NCBI GenBank assembly: GCA_036620675.1
Contig: JAZHEE010000010.1
Direction: 5' to 3' (one strand)
Length of the DNA stretch: 64,000 nucleotides
Source: Jejubacter sp036620675
GTDB taxonomy: Bacteria > Pseudomonadota > Gammaproteobacteria > Enterobacterales > Enterobacteriaceae
Under the pieces are notes generated by a model. It saw only the letters and a program-made list of their open reading frames with translations. It was not told where the DNA came from and ran no database searches. Made by a program: the position numbers and the translations under genes. Shown here one piece after another: positions 1 through 9,782 of this stretch (its first letter is position 1; the number at the start of each line of letters is the position of its first letter).

Positions 1-1873
1 TTAGCTGTTCGGCGTTAATCAGCGCGTGGCAGGGCAGGGCGAGGATCAGGCAGGAAGACATGCGGGCCGCGCTGACAAGCCAGCTATCCTCCATTGAAAG
101 CGGTTTGCGATCGGTAACCGGAACCCCAATCAGCATAAAATCATACTGTTTTTCCGGCAGATCGCTGAGCGTGGCGCCCCAGGTCACCTGTAGCGGCGTA
201 CTGGCCAGCATATCCAGAGTTCCCTGGGCAGCGGCGGTATTGGGTTCAATGTAAGCGAGGTGCTTACCGGCCAGTACGGTCAGCGTTGTGCCATCCGGTA
301 CGGCGTTGGGATTCAAATCCAGATTGATATGGAACCAGAAGGTGGATCCGCGTCCCGGCTGACTGTGGAACGAAATATCGCCGCCCATTTCGCGCACCAG
401 CCTTTGGGTAATGGCCAGCCCCAACCCGGTACCGCCGTGGCGTCGGGAGATACTGGCGTCGGCCTGGCGAAAGGCCTGGAACAGCCGCGACTGATCTTTT
501 TCCGGAATACCGATTCCGGTATCGCGAATCTGTACCTCGATTTGCAGCTTGTTATTACCCATGGCGCGCTGCTCCACCACCAGGTCGATATTGCCGCTCT
601 CGGTAAACTTAATGGCGTTACCCACCAGATTAGTCAGAATCTGCTGCAGACGCAGCGGGTCGCCAATCACGTTATCAGGGACATTGCTGCCGATATCCAG
701 CGTCAGCTCCAGCCCTTTATCGTGGGCGGCGTGAGCCAGTAGCGTCACGGTTTCATCCAGCGTACCGCGCAACAGGAAAGGGATGCTTTCCAGAATAAGC
801 TTACCGGCTTCCAGTTTAGAAAAGTCGAGTACGTCGTTAATAATATTCAGCAGATTATTGGCCGAACGCTCAATGGTATTCAGGTGGTCGCGCTGGGTGC
901 CGGACAGATCGGTTTTTAGCGTCAGCCGGGTAAAGCCGATAACGCCATTGAGCGGCGTGCGCAACTCGTGGGACATATTGGCCAGGAACTCTGATTTAAT
1001 GCGGGCCGCTTCCTGAGCGCGCTTTTTCGCCAGATCCAGTTCGACGTTCTGAATCTCCATCTGTTCCAGGGTTTCCCGCAGATCGGAAGTGGCCTGGTCG
1101 ACATTATGCTGCATCTCTTCATGGTAAGCCGTCAAAGACATCGCCATGGCGTTAATGCCGTTTTTCAGCATATCGAGTTCGCCTAGCATAAAGCCTTCCA
1201 CCCGGCTGTCGAGCTGGCCGCGGCGAATACGGTCAACGGTGTTCACCATATTGCGGATAGGGCCGGTTACATCACGCATGAGTCGCCAGGCGAAGATCAT
1301 GGCGATACCCATACAGAGCAACACCAGTAGGGTTGAAGTGAGAATTTCCTTATACTGCTGCAGGCGCACCGAACGGAGATCCAGTTCCAGCGCCACATAG
1401 CCCAGCATATTGTTGGCGGGTTTGGCTTCGGTTATCTCCGATTCATCCGGCGAGTAGCGTTCGGAAATGATGGGCGTGCGCAGAATAATATCGTCGCCGC
1501 GCCGGGTGACCGTCAGCTTTCTGGGCTGGGGTGCCCCTTCCGGCAGCCTCAGCAGAGAGTGATCGAGCTGATAATTCGAGGTCACAAACAGTCGGTTATT
1601 TTCGTCGTAGACTGAAATACCGCGCACGATATCGGAATGGCGGCGATGCAGCACGCTGACCAACTGGCGGATTGACTCCCGGTTGTGGAAGCTCATGCCA
1701 TACTCGCTGGAGACGGCGAGGGGCTCGATGATACTGGCGCCCGCGCCTTCCAGTTGACGCTGCAGATCGTTATAGCGGTGAACCACGAAAAAGACGCTGA
1801 GCAGCAGACCGATAAGCACGGTAGGCGCCAGAATCAGAATCATCATGCGTGCCCGCAGGCTGTAGTTGGTCAT
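1..1873 (-). CDS. barA: Hybrid sensor histidine kinase BarA (C-terminal part outside window)
   Basis: Inner-membrane tripartite sensor kinase that phosphorylates UvrY and so drives CsrB/CsrC transcription. Reading the minus strand from ATG at 1873 gives an open frame to the window edge, about 624 of the roughly 918 residues usual for the family. Visible parts are an N-terminal membrane segment (residues about 11-31), a periplasmic loop, a second membrane segment (about 178-198), a HAMP region, and the dimerisation H-box SHELRTPLNG with phospho-acceptor His302, the E. coli position. The ATP-binding N box (NLVGNAIKF), G1 box (DTGIGIP) and G2 box (GGTGLGLAI) follow. The receiver and HPt domains expected at the C-terminus lie beyond position 1. 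The gene is divergent from rlmD, as in E. coli. Confidence 0.95.
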   Translation of the reverse strand, partial: MTNYSLRARMMILILAPTVLIGLLLSVFFVVHRYNDLQRQLEGAGASIIEPLAVSSEYGMSFHNRESIRQLVSVLHRRHSDIVRGISVYDENNRLFVTSNYQLDHSLLRLPEGAPQPRKLTVTRRGDDIILRTPIISERYSPDESEITEAKPANNMLGYVALELDLRSVRLQQYKEILTSTLLVLLCMGIAMIFAWRLMRDVTGPIRNMVNTVDRIRRGQLDSRVEGFMLGELDMLKNGINAMAMSLTAYHEEMQHNVDQATSDLRETLEQMEIQNVELDLAKKRAQEAARIKSEFLANMSHELRTPLNGVIGFTRLTLKTDLSGTQRDHLNTIERSANNLLNIINDVLDFSKLEAGKLILESIPFLLRGTLDETVTLLAHAAHDKGLELTLDIGSNVPDNVIGDPLRLQQILTNLVGNAIKFTESGNIDLVVEQRAMGNNKLQIEVQIRDTGIGIPEKDQSRLFQAFRQADASISRRHGGTGLGLAITQRLVREMGGDISFHSQPGRGSTFWFHINLDLNPNAVPDGTTLTVLAGKHLAYIEPNTAAAQGTLDMLASTPLQVTWGATLSDLPEKQYDFMLIGVPVTDRKPLSMEDSWLVSAARMSSCLILALPCHALINAEQL

Positions 1874-1928
1874 GGGGTTCCGATATGGGACAATTAAGAA
1901 AATAGTAAAAAGGTACTACACACTCGTA

Positions 1929-3221
1929 ATGGCGCAATTCTACTCTGCAAAGCGACGCGTGACGACGCGTAAGATCATAACCGTGGATGTTAATGCCCTG
2001 GATTCTTTCGGCCAGGGCGTGGCGCGCCACCAGGGGAAGACGTTATTTATCAGCGGCGCCCTGCCAGGAGAGCGTGTAGAGGCCGAGCTTCGTGAGGAGA
2101 AGCGCAATTATAGCCACGGTCAGGTTAAGCGGCGAATGAACTCAAGCCCCGACCGGGCGACGCCGCGCTGCCCGCATTTTGGCGTCTGCGGCGGCTGCCA
2201 GCAGCAGCACGCCAGCATCGCCCTACAGCAGCGCAGTAAGGCTGCCGCGCTGGGGCGTATGATGAAGCGCGACGTTGATGAAATTATTAGCGGCGAGCCC
2301 TGGGGCTACCGGCGTCGGGCGCGCCTTGGCCTGAAATATTCGGCGCAGGGGCTGCAGATGGGCTTTCGTCAGGCGGCGTCCGACAAACTGGTAGACATCC
2401 GCCAGTGCCCCGTTCTGGCGCCCCAGCTTGAGGCGCTGCTGGAGCCACTGCACGTTTGCTTATCCGGGTTGCAGGGGGTAAGCAAGCTGGGGCATGCCGA
2501 GCTGGTGCTGGCGGATAACGGCCCGTTGCTGGTTTTACGCCATCTGGCGCCGCTTAGCGCGGCGGACAGGAAAAATCTGGAATGCTTTTCGCATTCACAG
2601 AATCTTGCCCTGTTTCTGGCGGGGCAGAATGATATCCTGGAACAGCTGTGCGGTGAGGCCCCCTGGTATCAGTCTGACGGTCTACGCTTAATGTTCAGTC
2701 CGCGTGACTTCATCCAGGTGAACGACGGCGTCAATCAGCAGATGGTGGCGCGAGCCATTGAGTGGCTCACACTGTCCGGTAGCGACCGGGTGCTCGATCT
2801 GTTCTGTGGCATGGGCAATTTTACCCTACCGATGGCGCTGCGCGCAGGTCAGGTAGTGGGCGTGGAAGGCGTTCCGGCGTTGGTGGAAAAAGGCCGTGAG
2901 AACGCCGCTTATAATCATTTAAACAACGTAACATTCTGGCACGAAAACCTGGAGCAGGATGTTACCCGGCAGCCCTGGGCTGCCGACGGCGTGGATAAAA
3001 TTCTGCTCGATCCGGCCCGGGCTGGCGCCGCGGGCGTCATCGCGCAGATTGGCCGCCTCGCTCCCGAGCGGGTGGTTTATGTTTCCTGTAATCCCAGCAC
3101 CCTGATGCGCGACGGCGCGGCGCTGTGCGAGACCGGTTATCGTCTCACCAGGCTTGCGATGCTGGATATGTTTCCCCATACGGGGCACCTGGAGTCAATG
3201 GCGCTATTTGAACGACGTTAA
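1929..3221 (+). CDS. rlmD: 23S rRNA (uracil-1939-C5)-methyltransferase RlmD
   Basis: SAM-dependent methylase that makes m5U1939 in 23S rRNA. The start chosen is ATG 1929 (MAQFYSAKRR), giving 430 residues, which matches the E. coli N-terminus; a more upstream in-frame ATG at 1866 would run into the barA start. A TRAM-like RNA-binding domain occupies roughly residues 15-70. Iron-sulfur cysteines are C81, C87, C90 and C160. The SAM motif is VLDLFCGMGNF, and the catalytic cysteine lies in the VSCNPSTL motif near the C-terminus. Formerly rumA/ygcA. It lies 62 bp before relA and probably contributes to a rlmD-relA transcript. Confidence 0.95.
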   Translation: MAQFYSAKRRVTTRKIITVDVNALDSFGQGVARHQGKTLFISGALPGERVEAELREEKRNYSHGQVKRRMNSSPDRATPRCPHFGVCGGCQQQHASIALQQRSKAAALGRMMKRDVDEIISGEPWGYRRRARLGLKYSAQGLQMGFRQAASDKLVDIRQCPVLAPQLEALLEPLHVCLSGLQGVSKLGHAELVLADNGPLLVLRHLAPLSAADRKNLECFSHSQNLALFLAGQNDILEQLCGEAPWYQSDGLRLMFSPRDFIQVNDGVNQQMVARAIEWLTLSGSDRVLDLFCGMGNFTLPMALRAGQVVGVEGVPALVEKGRENAAYNHLNNVTFWHENLEQDVTRQPWAADGVDKILLDPARAGAAGVIAQIGRLAPERVVYVSCNPSTLMRDGAALCETGYRLTRLAMLDMFPHTGHLESMALFERR

Positions 3222-3283
3222 ACGTCTGCGTTATGCAAGGCCGCGTTATGGCGGTAGCCCTTCGGGCGCAAAAGGAGAGGATA

Positions 3284-5521
3284 ATGGTTGCGGTAAGAAG
3301 TGCACATCTCAATAAAGCTGGCGAATTCGCCCCGGATAAATGGGTAGCGAGTCTGGGAATCAGCCCGCAGTCTTGTGAGCACCTGGCCGAAACCTGGCAT
3401 TATTGTGAGCGGCAAACCCAGGGGCACCCTCAGGCGGAGCTGCTGCTGTGGCGCGGCGTGGAGATGGTTGAGATCCTCTCCACGCTGAGCATGGATATCG
3501 ATACCCTGCGGGCCGCGCTGCTGTTCCCGCTGGCCGACAGCGGAGCGGTGACGGAAGAGGTACTGCTGGAAAGTATGGGCCAGCAGGTGGTGCATCTGAT
3601 TCACGGCGTGCGCGATATGGACGCCATTCGACAGTTGAAAGCCACCCATACCGATGACGCTATTTCGTCCGAGCAGGTGGATAATGTGCGGCGTATGCTG
3701 CTGGCGATGGTGGATGATTTCCGCTGTGTGGTGATCAAGCTGGCGGAGCGTATCGCCCATCTGCGTGAAGTGAAGGATGCGCCGGAAGACGAACGGGTTC
3801 TGGCGGCTAAAGAGTGCACCAATATCTATGCGCCGCTGGCTAACCGGCTGGGCATCGGCCAGCTTAAGTGGGAGCTGGAGGACTACTGCTTCCGCTATCT
3901 GCACCCGGCAGAATACAAAAGCATCGCGAAGCTGCTGCACGAGCGGCGCATCGACCGCGAACGCTATATCGACGAATTTGTAACCCGCCTGCGGGAAACC
4001 ATCAAGCAGGAAGGGGTCAAGGCCGAAGTGTACGGTCGCCCCAAGCATATCTACAGTATCTGGCGCAAGATGCAGAAAAAACGTCTGGCGTTCGACGAGC
4101 TGTTCGACGTGCGGGCGGTGCGTATCGTGGCCGATCGCTTACAGGACTGCTATGCGGCGCTGGGTATCGTCCACACGCTGTGGCGCCATCTGCCTGATGA
4201 ATTCGACGACTATGTCGCTAACCCGAAGCCGAACGGCTATCAGTCGATCCATACGGTGGTGCTGGGGCCGGAAGGCAAAACGGTGGAAATTCAGATCCGC
4301 ACCCGTCAGATGCACGAAGAGGCGGAACTGGGGGTGGCGGCCCACTGGAAATACAAAGAGGGGGCCGTCAGCGGTGGGCGTTCCGGCTATGAGGATCGCA
4401 TTGCGTGGCTGCGTAAGCTGATTGCCTGGCAGGAAGAGATGTCCGACTCCGGCGAAATGCTGGACGAAGTCCGTAGCCAGGTCTTCGATGACCGGGTGTA
4501 TGTCTTTACCCCGAAAGGCGATGTGGTTGACCTGCCGGCTGGCTCTACGCCGCTCGACTTCGCTTACCACATCCACAGCGATGTGGGGCACCGCTGCATA
4601 GGCGCCAAAATCGGCGGGCGTATCGTTCCCTTTACCTATCAGCTACAGATGGGCGATCAGGTAGAGATTATCACCCAGAAGCAGCCCAACCCGAGCCGCG
4701 ACTGGCTGAACCCGAATCTGGGGTATGTCACGACCAGCCGCGGCCGTTCCAAGATCCACGCCTGGTTCCGTAAGCAGGATCGTGACAAAAATATCCTGGC
4801 CGGTCGTCAGATTCTGGATGATGAACTGACCCATCTGGGCATTGGGCTGCGCGAGGCGGAAAAACTGCTGCTGCCGCGCTACAACTTTAACGAGCTCGAT
4901 GAGCTGCTGGCGGCTATCGGCGGCGGTGACATCCGCCTTAACCAGATGGTGAACTTCCTGCAGGCGCAGTTTAATCAGCCGAGCGCCGAAGAGCAGGATG
5001 CCGAGGCCCTGCGTCAGCTGCAGCAGAAGAGCTATGCGCCTCATGGCCAGAACCGGCGCCGGGACGACGGCCGGGTGGTAGTGGAAGGGGTGGGCAATCT
5101 GATGCACCACATTGCCCGTTGCTGCCAGCCGATTCCGGGTGATGAGATCGTCGGCTTTATTACCCAGGGGCGTGGTATTTCCATCCATCGCGCGGATTGC
5201 GACCAGTTGACCGAACTGCGGGCTCACGCGCCGGAACGCATCGTTGATGCGGTATGGGGGGAAAGCTACTCCGCAGGCTATTCGCTGGTGGTACGGGTTA
5301 CCGCCAACGATCGCAGTGGGCTGTTGCGCGATATCACCACCATTCTGGCTAACGAGAAGGTGAACGTGTTGGGGGTGACCAGCCGTAGCGATACCAAACA
5401 GCAGTTGGCGACCATCGATATGAATATCGAAATCTATAACCTGCAGGTGTTAGGACGGGTTCTGGCCCGGCTTAACCAGCTACCGGACGTGATCGACGCC
5501 CGACGCCTGCACGGCGGATAA
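3284..5521 (+). CDS. relA: (p)ppGpp synthetase I RelA
   Basis: Ribosome-associated enzyme that transfers pyrophosphate from ATP to GDP/GTP when uncharged tRNA enters the A site, starting the stringent response. ATG 3284 follows an AAAGGAGAGG ribosome site and gives 745 residues (744 in E. coli). Order of domains: a degenerate HD region in which the hydrolase signature is lost (HGVRDM), the synthetase domain with the YGRPKHIYSIWRKM stretch, a TGS domain (from about VYVFTPKGDV), a zinc-finger/CC region (HHIARCCQPIPGDE) and a C-terminal ACT domain. The missing HD motif fits a synthetase-only RelA rather than SpoT. In many enterobacteria mazEF follows relA; here it does not. Confidence 0.97.
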   Translation: MVAVRSAHLNKAGEFAPDKWVASLGISPQSCEHLAETWHYCERQTQGHPQAELLLWRGVEMVEILSTLSMDIDTLRAALLFPLADSGAVTEEVLLESMGQQVVHLIHGVRDMDAIRQLKATHTDDAISSEQVDNVRRMLLAMVDDFRCVVIKLAERIAHLREVKDAPEDERVLAAKECTNIYAPLANRLGIGQLKWELEDYCFRYLHPAEYKSIAKLLHERRIDRERYIDEFVTRLRETIKQEGVKAEVYGRPKHIYSIWRKMQKKRLAFDELFDVRAVRIVADRLQDCYAALGIVHTLWRHLPDEFDDYVANPKPNGYQSIHTVVLGPEGKTVEIQIRTRQMHEEAELGVAAHWKYKEGAVSGGRSGYEDRIAWLRKLIAWQEEMSDSGEMLDEVRSQVFDDRVYVFTPKGDVVDLPAGSTPLDFAYHIHSDVGHRCIGAKIGGRIVPFTYQLQMGDQVEIITQKQPNPSRDWLNPNLGYVTTSRGRSKIHAWFRKQDRDKNILAGRQILDDELTHLGIGLREAEKLLLPRYNFNELDELLAAIGGGDIRLNQMVNFLQAQFNQPSAEEQDAEALRQLQQKSYAPHGQNRRRDDGRVVVEGVGNLMHHIARCCQPIPGDEIVGFITQGRGISIHRADCDQLTELRAHAPERIVDAVWGESYSAGYSLVVRVTANDRSGLLRDITTILANEKVNVLGVTSRSDTKQQLATIDMNIEIYNLQVLGRVLARLNQLPDVIDARRLHGG

Positions 5522-5565
5522 CATAATACTTTTCCCTCCCCGGAGGCTGACGCCCCGTAATATTT

Positions 5566-5601
5566 CCCCCTCTCCCTTTGGGAGAGGGCCGGGGTGAGGG
5601 G
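5566..5601. repeat. Dispersed hairpin repeat, copy 1 (relA-mazG)
   Basis: A CCCTCTCCC / GGGAGAGGG hairpin followed by CCGGGGTGAGGG. The same unit recurs at 14508-14536 and 18806-18841. It fills most of the relA-mazG gap and ends about 24 bp before mazG. It is a common type of REP-like intergenic element in gammaproteobacteria and may act as an mRNA-stabilising or terminating hairpin. Confidence 0.8.
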
Positions 5602-5625
5602 ATATATTTCTTACAAGGACACCCG

Positions 5626-6417
5626 ATGACGCAAATCGACCGACTACTCAACATTATGCAGCGCCTGCGCGACCCGGAAACCGGCTGTCCGTGGGATAAA
5701 GTCCAGACCTTCACTTCTATCGCCCCCTACACTCTGGAAGAGACTTACGAGGTGCTGGACGCTATCCAGCGTGAGGATTTTGACGCTCTGCGCGGCGAAC
5801 TTGGCGATCTGCTGTTTCAGGTGGTGTTTTACGCCCGAATGGCCAGCGAACAGGAGCTTTTCGACTTTGAGGATATCTGCGCCGCCATCAGCGATAAGCT
5901 GGAGCGCCGTCACCCCCATATCTTTGGCGACAAGGCGTTGAACGACAGCGCGGCCATCGCTCACAACTGGGAGCAGACCAAGCGCGAAGAGCGGGCGCAG
6001 AAGGCGCAGCATTCGGCGCTGGACGACGTGCCGGAAACCTTGCCGGCGCTGATGCGCGCCCATAAAATTCAGAAACGGGTCGCTGCCGTGGGCTTTGACT
6101 GGGACACCCTGGGGCCGGTGGTCGATAAGGTGCATGAAGAGCTGGATGAAGTGATGCACGAAGCGCAGCAGGCGGTGGTGGATCCGGCGAAGCTGGAAGA
6201 GGAGATCGGCGATCTGCTGTTCGCGACGGTGAATCTTTCCCGCCATCTTGGCGCCAAAGCCGAGATGGCGCTGGCCCAGGCTAACCGCAAATTCGAGCGC
6301 CGCTTTCGTCAGGTGGAGCAGATAATTGCTGAGCAGGGGCTGGAGATGCACAAAGCGACACTTTCCCAAATGGAAGCGGCCTGGCAGCAGGTTAAACGTC
6401 AGGAATATGATATTTAA
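5626..6417 (+). CDS. mazG: Nucleoside triphosphate pyrophosphohydrolase MazG
   Basis: All-alpha NTP pyrophosphatase that hydrolyses (d)NTPs to NMP and PPi; in E. coli it lowers ppGpp. ATG 5626 (MTQIDRLLNIMQ) gives 263 residues, the E. coli length. Two tandem MazG domains are visible: the first with the metal-binding ETYEVLDAI...GDLLFQVVF pattern (residues about 35-75), the second with EELDEVMHE...EEIGDLLFATVNL (about 170-210). The toxin-antitoxin pair mazEF, which normally precedes this gene in E. coli, is absent; only a dispersed repeat separates it from relA. Confidence 0.95.
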   Translation: MTQIDRLLNIMQRLRDPETGCPWDKVQTFTSIAPYTLEETYEVLDAIQREDFDALRGELGDLLFQVVFYARMASEQELFDFEDICAAISDKLERRHPHIFGDKALNDSAAIAHNWEQTKREERAQKAQHSALDDVPETLPALMRAHKIQKRVAAVGFDWDTLGPVVDKVHEELDEVMHEAQQAVVDPAKLEEEIGDLLFATVNLSRHLGAKAEMALAQANRKFERRFRQVEQIIAEQGLEMHKATLSQMEAAWQQVKRQEYDI

Positions 6418-6559
6418 CGACTTTTTTTACCAGGAGCCCGTCTGGCGAAAATTTTAATTAACAAGCTATTGATTTACATCAAAAACATTTCCTGCCCGGT
6501 CGCTATTTTCTATGCCCTGCGGCGGCCGGATGAATGGCTGGAGCCTGGAGAAGGAATGT

Positions 6560-6588
6560 TTGTGGGACCCATACGAATCGGGTATACT
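6560..6588 (+). promoter_or_regulatory. Probable sigma-70 promoter of pyrG
   Basis: A -35-like TTGTGG (6560-6565) and a near-consensus -10 TATACT (6583-6588) are separated by 17 bp. Transcription would start within the pyrimidine-rich stretch at about 6594-6602, some 45 bp before the pyrG ATG. Assigned from sequence pattern only. Confidence 0.5.
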
Positions 6589-6642
6589 ACTTTCCCGTCC
6601 TGGTTATTCCATCGTCTTTAAACCTAACTTCTCAGGTTCAGC

Positions 6643-8280
6643 ATGACAACGAACTATATTTTTGTGACCGGCGGGGTCGTATCCTCTCTGGGTAAAGGCA
6701 TTGCCGCAGCCTCCCTCGCAGCCATTCTTGAAGCCCGTGGCCTTAACGTGACCATCATGAAACTGGATCCCTATATCAATATCGATCCAGGCACCATGAG
6801 CCCGATTCAACACGGGGAAGTGTTCGTGACTGAAGACGGCGCCGAAACCGATCTGGACCTGGGGCACTATGAGCGCTTCATCCGTACCCGAATGACGCGC
6901 CGCAACAACTTCACCACAGGTCGAATCTATTCCGATGTGCTGCGTAAAGAGCGTCGCGGCGATTATCTGGGCGCCACCGTTCAGGTTATTCCCCATATCA
7001 CCAATGCCATCAAAGAGCGCATCATCGAAGGCGGCGAAGGCCACGATGTGGTGCTGGTTGAGATCGGCGGAACCGTAGGTGATATCGAATCCCTGCCATT
7101 CCTGGAAGCGATTCGTCAGATGGCGGTAGAAGTGGGCCGCGAGCACACGCTCTATATGCACCTGACCCTGGTGCCTTACATGGCCGCCGCAGGAGAAGTG
7201 AAAACCAAGCCGACTCAGCACTCGGTCAAAGAGCTGCTCTCTATCGGTATCCAGCCGGATATGCTGATCTGCCGTTCCGACCGCGCTATTCCGGCCAATG
7301 AACGCGCTAAAATCGCGCTGTTCTGTAACGTGCCGGAGAAGGCGGTTATCTCTCTGAAAGACGTCGATTCCATTTATAAAATCCCTGGCCTGTTGAAATC
7401 CCAGGGCCTGGACGATTATATTTGTAAACGATTCAGCATCGATTGTCCGGAAGCCGATCTCGCCGAATGGGAGCAGGTGCTGTACGAAGAAGCCAATCCG
7501 TCGGGCGAAGTCACTATCGGAATGGTGGGTAAGTACATCGAGCTGCCGGATGCCTATAAGTCGGTTATCGAAGCGCTGAAACATGGCGGGCTGAAGAATC
7601 GTCTGACGGTGAATATCAAGCTTATCGATTCTCAGGATGTTGAGACCCGCGGCGTAGAGATTCTGAAAGACCTGGACGCGATTCTGATTCCGGGCGGTTT
7701 TGGATACCGCGGCGTGGAAGGCAAGATCGCCACCGCGCGCTATGCGCGCGAGCATAAAATTCCGTACCTAGGCATTTGCCTGGGTATGCAGGTAGCGTTG
7801 ATTGATTACGCCCGTAACGTAGCGGGTATGGAAAACGCCAACTCCACCGAATTTGTGCCAGACTGTAAGTACCCGGTCGTGGCGCTGATCACCGAGTGGC
7901 GTGATGAGAACGGTAACGTGGAAGTCCGCTCCGAGAAGAGCGATCTGGGAGGCACCATGCGCCTTGGCGCGCAGCAGTGCCAGCTTACTGATGACAGCCT
8001 GGTGCGCCAGCTGTACGGTGAGCCGACCATCGTTGAGCGCCACCGTCACCGTTATGAAGTCAACAACATGCTGTTGAAGCAGATTGAAGCAGCCGGCCTG
8101 CGTGTGGCAGGCCGTTCCGGGGACGATCAGTTAGTCGAGATCGTCGAGGTGCCGGATCATCCGTGGTTCGTGGCCTGTCAGTTCCACCCGGAATTTACTT
8201 CCACCCCGCGCGACGGGCACCCGCTGTTTAGCGGCTTTGTGAAAGCAGCCGGCGAGTACCAAAAGCGCCAGGAGAAGTAA
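6643..8280 (+). CDS. pyrG: CTP synthase
   Basis: Converts UTP to CTP with ATP and glutamine, the last step of de novo pyrimidine synthesis. It has 545 residues, exactly the E. coli length. The N-terminal amidoligase domain opens with the TGGVVSSLGKG P-loop. The C-terminal class I glutamine amidotransferase domain carries the nucleophile in YLGICLGMQ (Cys379) and the His/Glu pair in CQFHPEFTS. It is followed 104 bp later by eno in the conserved pyrG-eno arrangement. Confidence 0.98.
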   Translation: MTTNYIFVTGGVVSSLGKGIAAASLAAILEARGLNVTIMKLDPYINIDPGTMSPIQHGEVFVTEDGAETDLDLGHYERFIRTRMTRRNNFTTGRIYSDVLRKERRGDYLGATVQVIPHITNAIKERIIEGGEGHDVVLVEIGGTVGDIESLPFLEAIRQMAVEVGREHTLYMHLTLVPYMAAAGEVKTKPTQHSVKELLSIGIQPDMLICRSDRAIPANERAKIALFCNVPEKAVISLKDVDSIYKIPGLLKSQGLDDYICKRFSIDCPEADLAEWEQVLYEEANPSGEVTIGMVGKYIELPDAYKSVIEALKHGGLKNRLTVNIKLIDSQDVETRGVEILKDLDAILIPGGFGYRGVEGKIATARYAREHKIPYLGICLGMQVALIDYARNVAGMENANSTEFVPDCKYPVVALITEWRDENGNVEVRSEKSDLGGTMRLGAQQCQLTDDSLVRQLYGEPTIVERHRHRYEVNNMLLKQIEAAGLRVAGRSGDDQLVEIVEVPDHPWFVACQFHPEFTSTPRDGHPLFSGFVKAAGEYQKRQEK

Positions 8281-8292
8281 CCGTAATTGATG

Positions 8293-8340
8293 GCAGCGCG
8301 GCATTGCCGATTTCCATACCGGAAAGGAAATACGCGCTGC
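8293..8340. other. Inverted repeat in the pyrG-eno spacer
   Basis: GCAGCGCG (8293-8300) pairs perfectly with CGCGCTGC (8333-8340), with a 32-base loop. It lies 13 bp after the pyrG stop and 44 bp before eno. It could be a processing or stability hairpin between the two transcripts. No T-run follows, so a Rho-independent terminator is not supported. Confidence 0.4.
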
Positions 8341-8384
8341 TGGTTCGGATTTTTTAGTTTAACCAGTGACTTGAGGAAAACCTA

Positions 8385-9683
8385 ATGTCCAAAATCGTTA
8401 AGGTCATCGGCCGCGAAATCATCGACTCTCGCGGTAACCCGACTGTTGAAGCCGAAGTTCATCTGGAAGGCGGTTTCGTTGGTATGGCTGCTGCCCCGTC
8501 GGGTGCTTCTACCGGTTCCCGCGAAGCGCTGGAACTGCGCGATGGCGACAAATCCCGTTTCCTGGGCAAAGGCGTAACCAAAGCCGTTGCCGCAGTTAAC
8601 GGTCCGATCGCTCAGGCTGTGCTTGGCAAAGACGCTAAAGACCAGGCTGGCATCGATAAAATCATGATCGATCTGGACGGCACTGATAACAAATCTCAGT
8701 TCGGTGCGAACGCTATTCTGGCCGTTTCCCTGGCTAACGCTAAAGCCGCAGCAGCCTCTAAAGGCATGCCGCTGTATGAGCACATCGCTGAGCTGAACGG
8801 CACTCCGGGTAAATACTCCATGCCGGTACCGATGATGAACATCATCAACGGCGGTGAGCACGCGGATAACAACGTCGACATCCAGGAGTTCATGATCCAG
8901 CCGGTTGGCGCTAAGACCGTTAAAGAAGCTATCCGTATGGGCTCCGAAGTGTTCCATCACCTGGCCAAAGTTCTGAAAGGTAAGGGTATGAACACCGCCG
9001 TGGGCGACGAAGGCGGCTACGCGCCGAACCTGGGCTCCAACGCTGAAGCGCTGGCTGTTATCGCTGAAGCGGTTAAAGCGGCTGGCTACGAGCTGGGTAA
9101 AGACATCACCCTGGCGATGGACTGCGCAGCGTCTGAATTCTACAAAGACGGCAAATACGTTCTGGCTGGCGAAGGCAACAAAGCGTTCTCTTCTGAAGAG
9201 TTCACTCACTTCCTGTCCGATCTGACCAAACAGTACCCGATCGTCTCCATTGAAGATGGTCTGGACGAGTCTGACTGGGACGGTTTTGCCTACCAGACCA
9301 AAGTGCTGGGCGACAAAATCCAGCTGGTTGGCGACGATCTGTTCGTGACCAACACCAGGATCCTGAAAGAAGGTATCGAGAAAGGCATCGCTAACTCCAT
9401 CCTGATCAAGTTCAACCAGATCGGTTCTCTGACCGAAACCCTGGCGGCTATCAAGATGGCCAAAGACGCTGGCTACACTGCCGTTATCTCTCACCGTTCC
9501 GGTGAAACTGAAGATGCGACCATCGCAGATCTCGCGGTAGGTACTGCGGCTGGCCAGATCAAGACTGGTTCCATGAGCCGTTCTGATCGCGTTGCTAAGT
9601 ACAACCAGCTGATTCGTATCGAAGAAGCGCTGGGCGAAAAAGCGCCGTACAACGGTCGTAAAGAGATCAAAGGCCAGGCGTAA
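8385..9683 (+). CDS. eno: Enolase
   Basis: Converts 2-phosphoglycerate to phosphoenolpyruvate in glycolysis and is also a scaffold subunit of the RNA degradosome. It has 432 residues, identical to E. coli in length. The N-terminal IIDSRGNPTVE and the signature ILIKFNQIGSLTET with its catalytic lysine are intact, as is the substrate loop SHRSGETED. Codon use is strongly biased (CTG, GAA, GGT, AAA), as expected of a highly expressed gene. The ribosome site is TTGAGGAAAA, and a strong terminator follows. Confidence 0.98.
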   Translation: MSKIVKVIGREIIDSRGNPTVEAEVHLEGGFVGMAAAPSGASTGSREALELRDGDKSRFLGKGVTKAVAAVNGPIAQAVLGKDAKDQAGIDKIMIDLDGTDNKSQFGANAILAVSLANAKAAAASKGMPLYEHIAELNGTPGKYSMPVPMMNIINGGEHADNNVDIQEFMIQPVGAKTVKEAIRMGSEVFHHLAKVLKGKGMNTAVGDEGGYAPNLGSNAEALAVIAEAVKAAGYELGKDITLAMDCAASEFYKDGKYVLAGEGNKAFSSEEFTHFLSDLTKQYPIVSIEDGLDESDWDGFAYQTKVLGDKIQLVGDDLFVTNTRILKEGIEKGIANSILIKFNQIGSLTETLAAIKMAKDAGYTAVISHRSGETEDATIADLAVGTAAGQIKTGSMSRSDRVAKYNQLIRIEEALGEKAPYNGRKEIKGQA

Positions 9684-9709
9684 TCGTCTGCAATAATTAA
9701 TCTCTGAAG

Positions 9710-9740
9710 GCCCCGGCAGGAAACTGCCGGGGCTTTTTTT
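9710..9740 (+). terminator. Rho-independent terminator of eno
   Basis: A 10-bp perfect GC stem (GCCCCGGCAG / CTGCCGGGGC) closed by a GAAA loop and followed by seven T residues, 26 bp after the eno stop. Confidence 0.93.
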
Positions 9741-9782
9741 ATGGCTTGTTGCGGATTAGCGAGGAGTGTTCGAAAACGGATG

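Noticed and set aside
8382..9494. 370-codon open frame antisense to eno
   Set aside because: A mirror of the strong codon bias in eno; no independent features.
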